A stretch of DNA of 38,244 nt from Anaerolineales bacterium (GCA_013140605.1 JABFSL010000041.1:1-38244), one strand, 5' to 3'; counted from the first letter of the stretch, positions 1-5,377 are shown. The notes: a model not told the origin generated them from the sequence alone. Program-made: numbers and translations.

Positions 1-138
1 TATGAAAACCGTCCACGAATAAGACCACGAATTCACGAATGGGTGACGGCGTTGCGGGAGTTACAGTCCGCTGCGGGGGAGGAGTTGTCCGCGCTGCTAC
101 CGTCCGTGCTGGATAGGGCGTTTAAGGGAGAGTTGTGA
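1..138 (+). pseudogene. hsdS: R1: HsdS C-terminal tail fragment, open at left edge
   Basis: The frame is open from base 1 to TGA at 136-138 and reads NRPRIRPRIHEW, then TALRELQSAAGEELSALLPS, then VLDRAFKGEL. The usual upstream part (EQRRIVAYLDSVQAR) is replaced by an Arg/Pro-rich head that also occurs in R2 and R9 and that derives from a CACGAAT-rich repeat. The true start, if any, lies outside the window; a GTG at 43 is possible. The parent hsdS probably lies to the left. Confidence 0.75.
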
Positions 139-278
139 TGGATGAAAACCGTCCACGAATAAGACCACGAATACTCGAACGGCTGGCGTCGTTGCGGGAG
201 TTACAGTCCGCTACGGGGGAGGAATTGGATGCGTTGTTACCGTCCGTGCTGGATAGGGCGTTTAAGGGAGAGCTATGA
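138..278 (+). pseudogene. hsdS: R2: HsdS tail mini-ORF, 46 aa
   Basis: ATG at 138 overlaps the R1 stop (TGATG), and the ORF runs to TGA at 276-278. It reads MDENRPRIRPRILERLA, then SLRELQSATGEELDALLPS, then VLDRAFKGEL. It has the same Arg/Pro head as R1 and R9. Its final codons CTA TGA contain the ATG (275) of the next gene, so the tail and cargo A share an ATGA overlap. The Ser after EEL is Asp here (GAT for TCC), as in R7. Confidence 0.75.
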
Positions 279-541
279 AACTATTTCAATGGTCATTGAG
301 TTTGGGTATGCTGTCCTATGTTGTATTCGGCGTGTTCAGGCGATCCGGGTCGCCGTTGGAGACTTCCCTTGGGATACAAGGATTAGCAGTCTGGCTCTTG
401 TTGATACTACCAGTAGTCGGGACTGTACTTGGCGTGATGAGTTGGAACCGCAAGGAAGTGAAAGCCTGGTGGGCGATCGGTGTCATCGTGCTTAATATTG
501 CCATGATACTCACGGGTATCCTGCTTTTAGTCCCAACCTGA
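275..541 (+). CDS. Cargo A: small three-helix membrane protein, 88 aa
   Basis: The family is not recognised. The 88-residue product is almost entirely hydrophobic, with likely membrane segments at about residues 5-22, 34-53 and 64-86, a short Arg/Gly/Ser loop between the first two and a WNRKEVKAWW loop between the last two. The start is the ATG at 275, which overlaps the stop of tail R2 by four bases (ATGA). No separate ribosome binding site is obvious beyond the purine-rich tail end (AAGGGAGAG), which could serve as one. The stop at 539-541 is followed within ten bases by the coding remnant of tail R3. Location is inferred to be the cytoplasmic membrane. It resembles small toxin or immunity-type membrane proteins only in size. 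Confidence 0.75.
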   Translation: MKLFQWSLSLGMLSYVVFGVFRRSGSPLETSLGIQGLAVWLLLILPVVGTVLGVMSWNRKEVKAWWAIGVIVLNIAMILTGILLLVPT

Positions 542-548
542 GCCCCCA

Positions 549-710
549 CTCGACGAACGGCGGCGTATCGTGGCGTATCTCGATAGCGTCCAAGCGTGGC
601 TGGCGTCGCTGCGGGAGTTACAGTCCGCTACGGGGGAGGAGTTGCGCCCGTTCTTTGGGCGGACGTTGTTACCGTCCGTGCTGGATAGGGCGTTTAAGGG
701 AGAGTTGTGA
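549..710 (+). pseudogene. hsdS: R3: HsdS tail with in-frame hairpin insert
   Basis: This is the fullest tail: PPLDERRRIVAYLDSVQAWL, then ASLRELQSATGEEL, then an extra RPFFGRT, then LLPSVLDRAFKGEL and TGA at 708-710. The two usual codons TCC GCG are replaced by seven codons (21 bases) containing a small inverted repeat, CGCCC and GGGCG. No ATG opens this frame after cargo A stops, so it may be read only by reinitiation (for example at an internal GTG) or be untranslated. Confidence 0.75.
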
Positions 711-907
711 AAGCAGCCCCCTCCGCCTTCAGCACCTCCCCCAAATACGACATTGAAAGTATGAATGTCAATAAAGCGCTTGTCTGTCGTATTTGGAGGA
801 GGACTGGTGCGGGCGCGTCGCTGCGGGAGTTACAGTCCGCTGCGGGGGAGGAATTGTCTGCGTTGTTCCCGTCCGTGCTGGATAGGGCGTTTAAGGGAGA
901 GTTGTGA
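707..907 (+). pseudogene. hsdS: R4: HsdS tail ORF with spacer-derived N-terminus
   Basis: A GTG at 707 overlaps the R3 stop (GTGA) and opens a 66-codon frame. The first 33 or so residues come from an inverted-repeat spacer (735-802). The last 30 are SLRELQSAAGEELSALFPS then VLDRAFKGEL. TGA is at 905-907. Whether the GTG is used is unknown; the junction style matches the other tails, which supports coupled translation. The N-terminal part has no recognisable relative. Confidence 0.6.
735..802. repeat. Inverted repeat in the spacer before R4
   Basis: The 17-base arms 735-751 (CCTCCCCCAAATACGAC) and 786-802 are complementary with one mismatch and enclose 34 bases. A structurally similar but sequence-different hairpin precedes R7. 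It could be a transcript hairpin, a short non-autonomous palindromic element or part of the cassette boundary. Confidence 0.7.
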
Positions 908-936
908 TGATGTTCGTCTGGATGTCAAAGGAGTAA
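907..936 (+). CDS. Nine-residue leader ORF before cargo B
   Basis: ATG at 907 overlaps the R4 stop (TGATG) and encodes MMFVWMSKE before TAA at 934-936, three bases before the cargo B start. Its last codons (AAG GAG) are the ribosome binding site of cargo B. It may only pass ribosomes from R4 to cargo B. No conserved peptide is recognised, and translation is inferred from position alone. Confidence 0.35.
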   Translation: MMFVWMSKE

Positions 937-939
937 ATT

Positions 940-1467
940 ATGGCGCTTCTTGCCGAAGAACTTGTAGAAGAATGGCTAAACAGAAACGGTTACTTCACTA
1001 TTCGAGGAATAAAACTTGGCGTTCATGAAATCGATTTGTTAGCCATACGGGTAAATGGGACAAAAATAGAAGCACGCCATGTCGAAGTTCAGGCTTCAGT
1101 ACATCCGATAAGTTACTTGAGCCCCTTACCCAAGGAAATTCGCAAGAGCATTGGTCGCGGAAGTGCTAGTACTAAGACACGATCAGAACAAGAACTAAAA
1201 GATGGCATTAAGGAATGGGTAAACAAAAAGTTCTATTTGGAAATAAAAGAGAAAATTAGACAAAAACTCTTTCGCGGAACCTGGAGTTTTGAGTTGGTTG
1301 TTCATCAGGTGAAATTCCCGCAAGAACTTGATTTACTGAGAGAAAAAGGTATATTGATTCATAATTTGGATGAAATAGTTGCAAGTTTATCCAATGGTCA
1401 GACTACTATGATTCCAAGTGCATCTGGCTCGGATTTATTTGAATTGGTCATGCTTGGAAGAGAATAA
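940..1467 (+). CDS. Cargo B: PD-(D/E)XK nuclease-like protein, 175 aa
   Basis: The N-terminus (residues 1-60) reads AEELVEEWLNRNGYFTIRG, then a segment HEIDLLAIR, a short turn and ARHVEVQAS. The order helix, E-x-D-x-L-A-I, then a strand with E-V-Q resembles Mrr/Holliday-junction-resolvase-type PD-(D/E)XK folds, where E/D-D and E-x-K/Q bind metal. Here the last position would be Gln. The C-terminal half is charged and helical with no clear motif. A ribosome binding site (AAAGGAG) lies nine bases before the ATG. Between two HsdS tails, a DNA-targeting or defence role is plausible but inferred. It could also be an inactive nuclease-fold protein. Confidence 0.65.
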   Translation: MALLAEELVEEWLNRNGYFTIRGIKLGVHEIDLLAIRVNGTKIEARHVEVQASVHPISYLSPLPKEIRKSIGRGSASTKTRSEQELKDGIKEWVNKKFYLEIKEKIRQKLFRGTWSFELVVHQVKFPQELDLLREKGILIHNLDEIVASLSNGQTTMIPSASGSDLFELVMLGRE

Positions 1468-1471
1468 TAAA

Positions 1472-1645
1472 ATGAAAACAGTTTATCGACATCCCTTGCT
1501 TGACGAACAGCGGCGTATCATGGCGTATCTCGATAGCGTCCAAGCGCGGCTGGCGTCGCTACGGGAGTTACAGTCCGCTACGGGGGGGGAATTGTCCGCG
1601 TTGTTACCGTCCGTGCTGGATAGGGCGTTTAAGGGAGAGTTGTAA
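1472..1645 (+). pseudogene. hsdS: R5: HsdS tail mini-ORF, 57 aa
   Basis: ATG at 1472 follows GGAAGAGA, a fair ribosome binding site. The product reads MKTVYRHPLLDEQRRIMAYL, then DSVQARLASLRELQSATGG, then ELSALLPSVLDRAFKGEL, with TAA at 1643-1645. The frame keeps the PLLDEQRR entry typical of HsdS after the second target-recognition domain. The last base of its stop is the first base of the cargo C start (TAATG). Confidence 0.75.
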
Positions 1646-2829
1646 TGGCAAATGAAGAGCAATTAGAAATTTTGAAACAAGGTGTCGATATTTGGAATGA
1701 GTGGCGAAGGAACTATCCTGATCTGGTTATTGACCTAAATGAGGCTGATCTATCTGGGAGCAGCCTCAGAGGGATTGATTTTAGGCGGGTCAGTCTAAAA
1801 CACGCCAATCTAGTTAAAGCTAGTCTCCCTGAAGCTGATTTCCGAGAAGCAGATATGAGTAAAGCTGATCTTGGTTTGGCATTCATGGCTGGGTCTAATT
1901 TGGATGAAGCAAATCTAACCGACGCGTGTCTGGTTGGGACTCAACTTTATAGGTCTAGCTTAACTCGAACTAAACTCAAAACCGCCATTCTGACTGGCGC
2001 CAACTTCATGGACTCCAATTTAATGGACGCTGATTTAAGGGATGCTAACCTCGTTAGGGTGAATTTCACAGACGCCAATCTCACTGGAGTAGATCTCACA
2101 GGTGCGTGCTTGAGACAAACCGTATTGGTGGGTACGAAGATTGATAAGGCAAAAATTTCTAACTGTGAGGTCTACGGAATTAATGTTTGGGATTTGGATG
2201 GTGTATTTGGTGAACAAAAAGATTTAGTCATTACGCCTGACCACGTACCTTCAATTACAGTCGATAATATTAAGGTTGCTCAATTTGTTTACCTGATCCT
2301 AAACAACGAAGAGATACGAGATGCAATTAATACACTGACATCTAAATCTGTTCTTATTTTGGGTCGATTCGCTATTCCAGAACGCAAAGCAATATTAGAT
2401 GCATTAAGAAATAAACTACGTGAATACGACTTACTACCAATTGTTTTCGATTTTGACCGACCTGCGGATAAAGACTTTACAGAAACGATTAAAACTTTGG
2501 CTGGTCTATGTTATTTTGTGATTGCAGACGTTACCAACCCAAAATCATCTCCGCTTGAATTGCAAGCAACGGTTCCAGATTATCAAATTCCGTTTGTGCC
2601 GATTATTCAAGAAGGTGAAAATCCCTTTGCCATGATGGCGGATTTGCAGGGTAAATATAGCTGGGTATTAAATACAGTAACATATGATTCAATTGATACA
2701 CTTATGAAAATACTGAAACCATTGATAATTGACCCTGCTATGAAAAAGCGTAACGAACTTAGGATTATCAAGGCACAAGTGCCAGAAGTAATTTCAGGCA
2801 AAGATTTCTTGGAAAAAGGAAAAGCATGA
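1645..2829 (+). CDS. Cargo C: pentapeptide-repeat protein with TIR-like C-terminal domain, 394 aa
   Basis: Residues about 32-180 are pentapeptide repeats of the A(D/N)LXX type (LNEADLSGSSLRGIDF, DANLTGVDLTGACL), expected to form a right-handed beta-helix. A linker is followed by an alpha/beta domain at about 225-375: SVLILGRFAIPERKAILDAL, then LLPIVFDFDRPADKDFTETI, then YFVIADVTNPKSSPLELQ, then VPIIQEG. This second half recurs behind pentapeptide repeats in other bacteria and looks TIR- or nucleotide-binding-like (assignment from memory of the pattern, not a search). The start overlaps the R5 stop (TAATG); the final TGA overlaps the R6 ATG. The gene is AT-richer than the tails. A cytoplasmic defence effector is a reasonable guess, not shown. 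Confidence 0.75.
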   Translation: MANEEQLEILKQGVDIWNEWRRNYPDLVIDLNEADLSGSSLRGIDFRRVSLKHANLVKASLPEADFREADMSKADLGLAFMAGSNLDEANLTDACLVGTQLYRSSLTRTKLKTAILTGANFMDSNLMDADLRDANLVRVNFTDANLTGVDLTGACLRQTVLVGTKIDKAKISNCEVYGINVWDLDGVFGEQKDLVITPDHVPSITVDNIKVAQFVYLILNNEEIRDAINTLTSKSVLILGRFAIPERKAILDALRNKLREYDLLPIVFDFDRPADKDFTETIKTLAGLCYFVIADVTNPKSSPLELQATVPDYQIPFVPIIQEGENPFAMMADLQGKYSWVLNTVTYDSIDTLMKILKPLIIDPAMKKRNELRIIKAQVPEVISGKDFLEKGKA

Positions 2830-2981
2830 ACAGCTACAACGAACAGCGGCGTATCGTGGCGTATCTCGATAGCGTCCAAGCGCGGCTGGCGTCGCTGCGG
2901 GAGTTACAGTCCGCTACGGGGGAGGAATTGTCCGCGCTGTTGCCGAGTGTTTTAGATAAGGCTTTCAAAGGTGAATTGTGA
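2826..2981 (+). pseudogene. hsdS: R6: HsdS tail mini-ORF, second codon lineage
   Basis: ATG at 2826 overlaps the cargo C stop (ATGA). The 51-residue product reads MNSYNEQRRIVAYLDSVQAR, then LASLRELQSATGEELSALLP, then SVLDKAFKGEL. Upstream it matches the other tails. From the codon after CCG onward it uses different codons (AGT GTT TTA GAT AAG GCT TTC AAA GGT GAA), shared in style only with R8. This points to recombination between two hsdS alleles. Confidence 0.75.
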
Positions 2982-2999
2982 GAGCGACCCCCATCCCGT

Positions 3000-3036
3000 C
3001 CTTCCCCCAAATCCAAAGTGCGGATTTAGGGGAAGG
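3000..3036. repeat. Hairpin in the spacer before R7
   Basis: Arms 3000-3014 (CCTTCCCCCAAATCC) and 3022-3036 pair with one mismatch around a seven-base loop. No T-run follows directly, so it is not a clear terminator. The CCTTCCCCC word also occurs in the hairpin at 4662-4683, suggesting a common short palindrome class in this genome. Confidence 0.7.
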
Positions 3037-3052
3037 GGAATTGAGAGTTTGA

Positions 3053-3187
3053 ATGAAACGAGAGATAATCAACTTGGATTATGAAATGCGGTTGGTGGCG
3101 CTGCGGGAATTACTGTCCGCTACGGGGGAGGAGTTGGATGCGTTGCTACCGTCCGTACTGGATAGGGCGTTTAAGGGAGAGTTGTAA
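3053..3187 (+). pseudogene. hsdS: R7: HsdS tail mini-ORF, 44 aa
   Basis: ATG at 3053 opens MKREIINLDYEMRLVA, then LRELLSATGEELDALLPS, then VLDRAFKGEL, with TAA at 3185-3187. The front part is unrelated to HsdS and comes from the spacer. Gln of the usual LRELQS is Leu. Together with the hairpin spacer it forms a unit without cargo, like R4. Confidence 0.65.
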
Positions 3188-3204
3188 ACGAAAAAGGAGT
3201 TACC

Positions 3205-3660
3205 ATGTCAGACGATACGGATATCTTGTTAAGTTTCTATAATCAGGCGCGATCAGAGATGAGACATATCGAAGAACAAAGAGCTACAACTACAAACATG
3301 CTTCTTGTCATCATGTCTGCAATTGTTGGCTTTATCACGCAACAGAATCTAAGTGTAAATTTAATTCCTGTATTTCTACTGATGATCGCCTTAGGTATTT
3401 ATGGGGATTTGTTAATCATGAAACTTTACGAGCGACATCAACTTGCTCAAAACAGGTCTGAGAGCTGGGCAAAACAAATAAACAAACTTCATCCAAAATC
3501 CAATTTATTAAAAATACGAGATGATGCCGATGAAAAACATTCAGCAAAGTTTGCATGGTTACACAAAAAGTTGCATGTTCATAGTTTATGGATAATTTTG
3601 TATACAACCTTTATTATTGGCGGGATTACGATGACCGCTATAGTTCTTCTACAAGGATAA
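3205..3660 (+). CDS. Cargo D: SLATT-like small membrane protein, 151 aa
   Basis: A charged N-terminal helix (residues 1-30, QARSEMRHIEEQRATTTN) leads into two adjacent membrane segments (about 31-47 and 51-73). A 50-residue charged cytoplasmic segment (YERHQLAQNRSESWAKQ and following) and a third membrane segment at about 127-149 follow. The layout resembles SLATT-type or related small membrane proteins found beside bacterial defence genes; this is a topology match only. Cargo E has the same layout without obvious sequence identity. The ATG at 3205 has a strong AAAGGAG site, so it is translated independently of R7, which stops 17 bases upstream. Confidence 0.7.
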   Translation: MSDDTDILLSFYNQARSEMRHIEEQRATTTNMLLVIMSAIVGFITQQNLSVNLIPVFLLMIALGIYGDLLIMKLYERHQLAQNRSESWAKQINKLHPKSNLLKIRDDADEKHSAKFAWLHKKLHVHSLWIILYTTFIIGGITMTAIVLLQG

Positions 3661-3665
3661 ATTCA

Positions 3666-3824
3666 GTGTTCATTATTGCTGCCAAAAAGCGATGTATCGT
3701 GGCGTATCTCGATAGTGTCCAAGCGCGGCTGGCGTCGCTGCGGGAGTTGCAGTCCGCTACGGGGGAGGAATTGTCCGCGCTGCTGCCGAGTGTTTTAGAT
3801 AAAGCATTCAGAGGTGAGTTGTGA
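3666..3824 (+). pseudogene. hsdS: R8: HsdS tail, second codon lineage
   Basis: The frame is open from after the cargo D stop, with a possible GTG start at 3666. It reads FIIAAKKRCIVAYLDSVQAR, then LASLRELQSATGEELSALLP, then SVLDKAFRGEL, and TGA at 3822-3824. Its last ten codons follow the alternative codon set seen in R6 (AGT GTT TTA GAT), with further drift (AAA GCA TTC AGA). The EQRR entry has been lost to KKRC. Confidence 0.7.
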
Positions 3825-3967
3825 TGATGGAGAGAAACCGTCCACGAATAAGACCACGAATACTCGAATGGCTGGCGTCGCTGCGGGAGTTACAGTCCGC
3901 TACGGGGGAGGAATTGGGCGCGTTGTTACTGTCCGTGCTGGATAGGGCGTTTAAGGGAGAGTTATAA
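3824..3967 (+). pseudogene. hsdS: R9: HsdS tail mini-ORF with Arg/Pro head
   Basis: ATG at 3824 overlaps the R8 stop (TGATG). The 47-residue product reads MMERNRPRIRPRILEWLA, then SLRELQSATGEELGALLL, then SVLDRAFKGEL, with TAA at 3965-3967. It shares its CACGAAT-repeat head with R1 and R2, and the R8-R9 junction copies the R1-R2 junction. Confidence 0.75.
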
Positions 3968-3978
3968 AAGGAGAAAAT

Positions 3979-4431
3979 ATGGCGACAAAAATAAAACCCG
4001 CTGACGATAATTACGTTCGCATGTTTTATGAACACCAATATGATCGTATGGGGAAAGGAGAAAGTTATCGGCTGACGATCACCAATTATGTTCTCACTGT
4101 GAGCGCTTTAGCTTTCACGTTTGGCTATCAAAATTCCACTCAACTGACAATCATGAATGGAATTGGACTGCCTCTCGTTATTTTAATTGTCAATATATTT
4201 GCCATAGCCTATATTGATCGCACTTCGGAAGTTATAAACATCCATCTAAAACGTGCGCGGGCAGTGTTGGATCAATATGCACCTCAATTGAACAAAATAA
4301 ATAACGCTCCTGACAATACTATTCCAAAAGGTTTTCTTGGAGGGCAAAGAGGGCTTCAAAAGGCGCTGCATATTTTACTCATTCTGGTAGCACTCGTGCC
4401 TGTAATTGTCTATCTCTATCAGTTTATTTGA
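3979..4431 (+). CDS. Cargo E: small membrane protein, 150 aa
   Basis: The N-terminus (ADDNYVRMFYEHQYDRMGKG) is soluble and basic. Membrane segments are likely at about residues 34-53, 60-80 and 127-149, with a basic cytoplasmic loop (HLKRARAVLDQYAPQLNK) between the second and third. Length and topology match cargo D, suggesting the same functional class, perhaps SLATT-like membrane effectors; sequence homology was not established. The ATG has an AAGGAG site eight bases upstream, and the gene starts 11 bases after the R9 stop. The remnant tail R10 follows. Function unknown. Confidence 0.7.
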   Translation: MATKIKPADDNYVRMFYEHQYDRMGKGESYRLTITNYVLTVSALAFTFGYQNSTQLTIMNGIGLPLVILIVNIFAIAYIDRTSEVINIHLKRARAVLDQYAPQLNKINNAPDNTIPKGFLGGQRGLQKALHILLILVALVPVIVYLYQFI

Positions 4432-4447
4432 GTACTGGAATCTATCT

Positions 4448-4567
4448 GTGAAAAGTTCTTCGTTGAACGAACAACGGCGTATCGTGGCATATCTCGATAG
4501 CTTCTCGCTACCGCGAGACCTTCGGCACGCGCGGCTGGCGGCGTTGCGGGAGTTTTCTGTTCGATAG
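4448..4567 (+). pseudogene. hsdS: R10: truncated HsdS tail fused to a dispersed repeat
   Basis: From a possible GTG at 4448 the frame reads LNEQRRIVAYLDS, then an insert FSLPRDLRHA in place of VQA, then RLAALRE. It then leaves the HsdS sequence and stops at TAG 4565-4567. The insert carries a palindrome (TCTCGC and GCGAGA). The second half of the tail is missing because dispersed repeat copy A begins there. This decayed copy closes the array. Confidence 0.65.
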
Positions 4568-4636
4568 GAATTTGTTCAACGTAGAATAACTTATGCAAAA
4601 AGCCTCCCCATTTTGGGGAGGTTGGAGGGGTTGGGG
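4551..4636 (+). repeat. Dispersed repeat family, copy A
   Basis: The unit starts with TCTGTTCGATAGGAATTTG, continues TTCAACGTAGAATAA and AGCCTCCCC, and ends GGTTGGAGGGGTTGGGG. Copies B (4697-4799) and C (6355-6482) share this order. It contains the hairpin CCTCCCCATTTTGGGGAGG (4603-4621), which could end transcription of the cassette array even though a T-run is lacking. The region 4568-4832 holds no gene that can be supported. Confidence 0.75.
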
Positions 4637-4661
4637 TTGACCCCCATCTGTCCTTCGGACA

Positions 4662-4683
4662 CCTTCCCCCACTTGGGGGAAGG
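4662..4683. repeat. Perfect nine-base-pair hairpin between repeat copies A and B
   Basis: CCTTCCCCC (4662-4670) pairs with GGGGGAAGG (4675-4683) around a four-base loop. It sits between two copies of the dispersed repeat and may act as a transcript hairpin. Confidence 0.65.
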
Positions 4684-4696
4684 TCAACGCTGCGGG

Positions 4697-4799
4697 ATTT
4701 TCTGTCCGATGGGTATTTGTTCAACTTAGAATAATTGGTGCAAGAAAGCCTCCCCATTTGGGGTCCACAGGATGCTACGCAAAGGTTGGAGGGGTTGGG
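4697..4799 (+). repeat. Dispersed repeat family, copy B
   Basis: It matches copy A (TTCTGTCCGATGGGTATTTG, TTCAACTTAGAATAA, AGCCTCCCC, GGTTGGAGGGGTTGGG) but carries a 20-base insert (about 4764-4783) between the C-rich and G-rich parts. Just before it, the bases CTGCGGGATTT recall the end of R10, so the fusion of HsdS tail and repeat was probably copied as a unit. Confidence 0.7.
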
Positions 4800-4832
4800 T
4801 TTGGAATATTTGAATATAGCGGAGAGAACTTT

Positions 4833-5255
4833 ATGAAGCACAAATCCTTGCGTATTTTGTCGGCGGTGTCCATTGTGATGATGTCACTGGCCTGTTCCCT
4901 GTTCACCCGCTTCACCCGCGCAGAAGCGACGCCCACGCCCAACTATATTTTTACGCCTTCAACTACTCTGCTCAAGATCGAACCCGATTCCCTGCCGAAC
5001 GCGCAAACAGGTGTGGAGTACGAGGTTGAGATCCGCGTGAGTGATAATGTCACCCCTGTGAACGATGTGGTACTTTCAAGCGGAACACTGCCTGCGGGGC
5101 TTGAACTTGTTTTCGTGGATCACGTCAATGGTGCAAAAATCAGCGGCGTCCCAGAGGAAACAGGGACATTCACTTTCACAGTCTCTATATCGTGTTTCTC
5201 GACCATGGTCATCGGGCAGACTGGAGAAAAGGAATATGTGATCGTTGTGGAGTGA
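4833..5255 (+). CDS. Small lipoprotein with a putative Ig-like domain, 140 aa
   Basis: A signal peptide with lipobox (MMSLACS, Cys at about residue 22) is followed by a short Thr/Pro linker. An Ig-like domain of the He_PIG kind follows, recognised by LPAGLELVF, then GAKISGVPEETGTFTFTV (about residues 80-130). It is expected to be anchored on the outside of the cytoplasmic membrane. The start at 4833 is chosen because it has GGAGAG seven bases upstream and begins a clean signal peptide; an in-frame ATG at 4758 would add residues from repeat copy B. No partner gene is obvious, and binding or structural roles are typical of such domains. Confidence 0.75.
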   Translation: MKHKSLRILSAVSIVMMSLACSLFTRFTRAEATPTPNYIFTPSTTLLKIEPDSLPNAQTGVEYEVEIRVSDNVTPVNDVVLSSGTLPAGLELVFVDHVNGAKISGVPEETGTFTFTVSISCFSTMVIGQTGEKEYVIVVE

Positions 5256-5352
5256 TGTTATCCCCTGCCGCCTCACCGCACTCCTGAGAGCATCGGGACG
5301 ATAAGGCGCGCGGCGTAAGTCCCACCACTTGCATTCGCTTGGGCATCATGTT

Positions 5353-5377
5353 CACCAAATAAAGATCGCGTTTGGTG
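5353..5377. repeat. Small hairpin in the spacer after the lipoprotein
   Basis: CACCAAA (5353-5359) pairs with TTTGGTG (5371-5377). The 160-base spacer (5256-5414) has weak similarity to 6258-6345: both contain TATCCCCT, a GCATTCG word with a GGGCA end, and a G-rich exit. It is probably a degenerate member of a dispersed repeat; no gene is seen in it. Confidence 0.5.

Larger units (their letters stand above)
1..4567 (+). repeat. Array of ten hsdS 3'-end repeats separating five cargo genes
   Basis: Ten direct copies (R1-R10) of about 95-165 bases occur, all on the + strand. They encode the C-terminal conserved helix of a type I restriction S subunit (LDEQRRIVAYLDSVQARL, then LRELQSATGEELSALLPS, then VLDRAFKGEL). 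R1-R9 end in a stop straight after GEL or its variant; R10 is truncated. Order: R1, R2, cargo A, R3, R4, cargo B, R5, cargo C, R6, R7, cargo D, R8, R9, cargo E, R10. Differences between copies are largely synonymous and none of R1-R9 has a frameshift. The cargo genes look AT-richer than the tails. Seen: repeats, frames, order. Known: this peptide is typical of HsdS C-termini. Inferred: stepwise insertion of cassettes at an hsdS 3' end. Confidence 0.9.

Noticed and set aside
229-495. Open frame overlapping cargo A in another phase
   Set aside because: It has no membrane or domain pattern, starts inside tail R2, and cargo A gives a coherent hydrophobic protein with the ATGA junction.
1-3967. 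Diversity-generating retroelement template and variable repeats
   Set aside because: Differences are not concentrated at adenines, are mostly synonymous, and no reverse transcriptase is present.
1-4567. CRISPR array
   Set aside because: Repeats are long, variable and coding, and the spacing ranges from one base to over a kilobase.
1-4567. Integron cassette array with attC sites
   Set aside because: Repeats lie upstream and downstream as protein-coding hsdS ends, with no attC-type folded R/L boxes seen and no integrase in the window.
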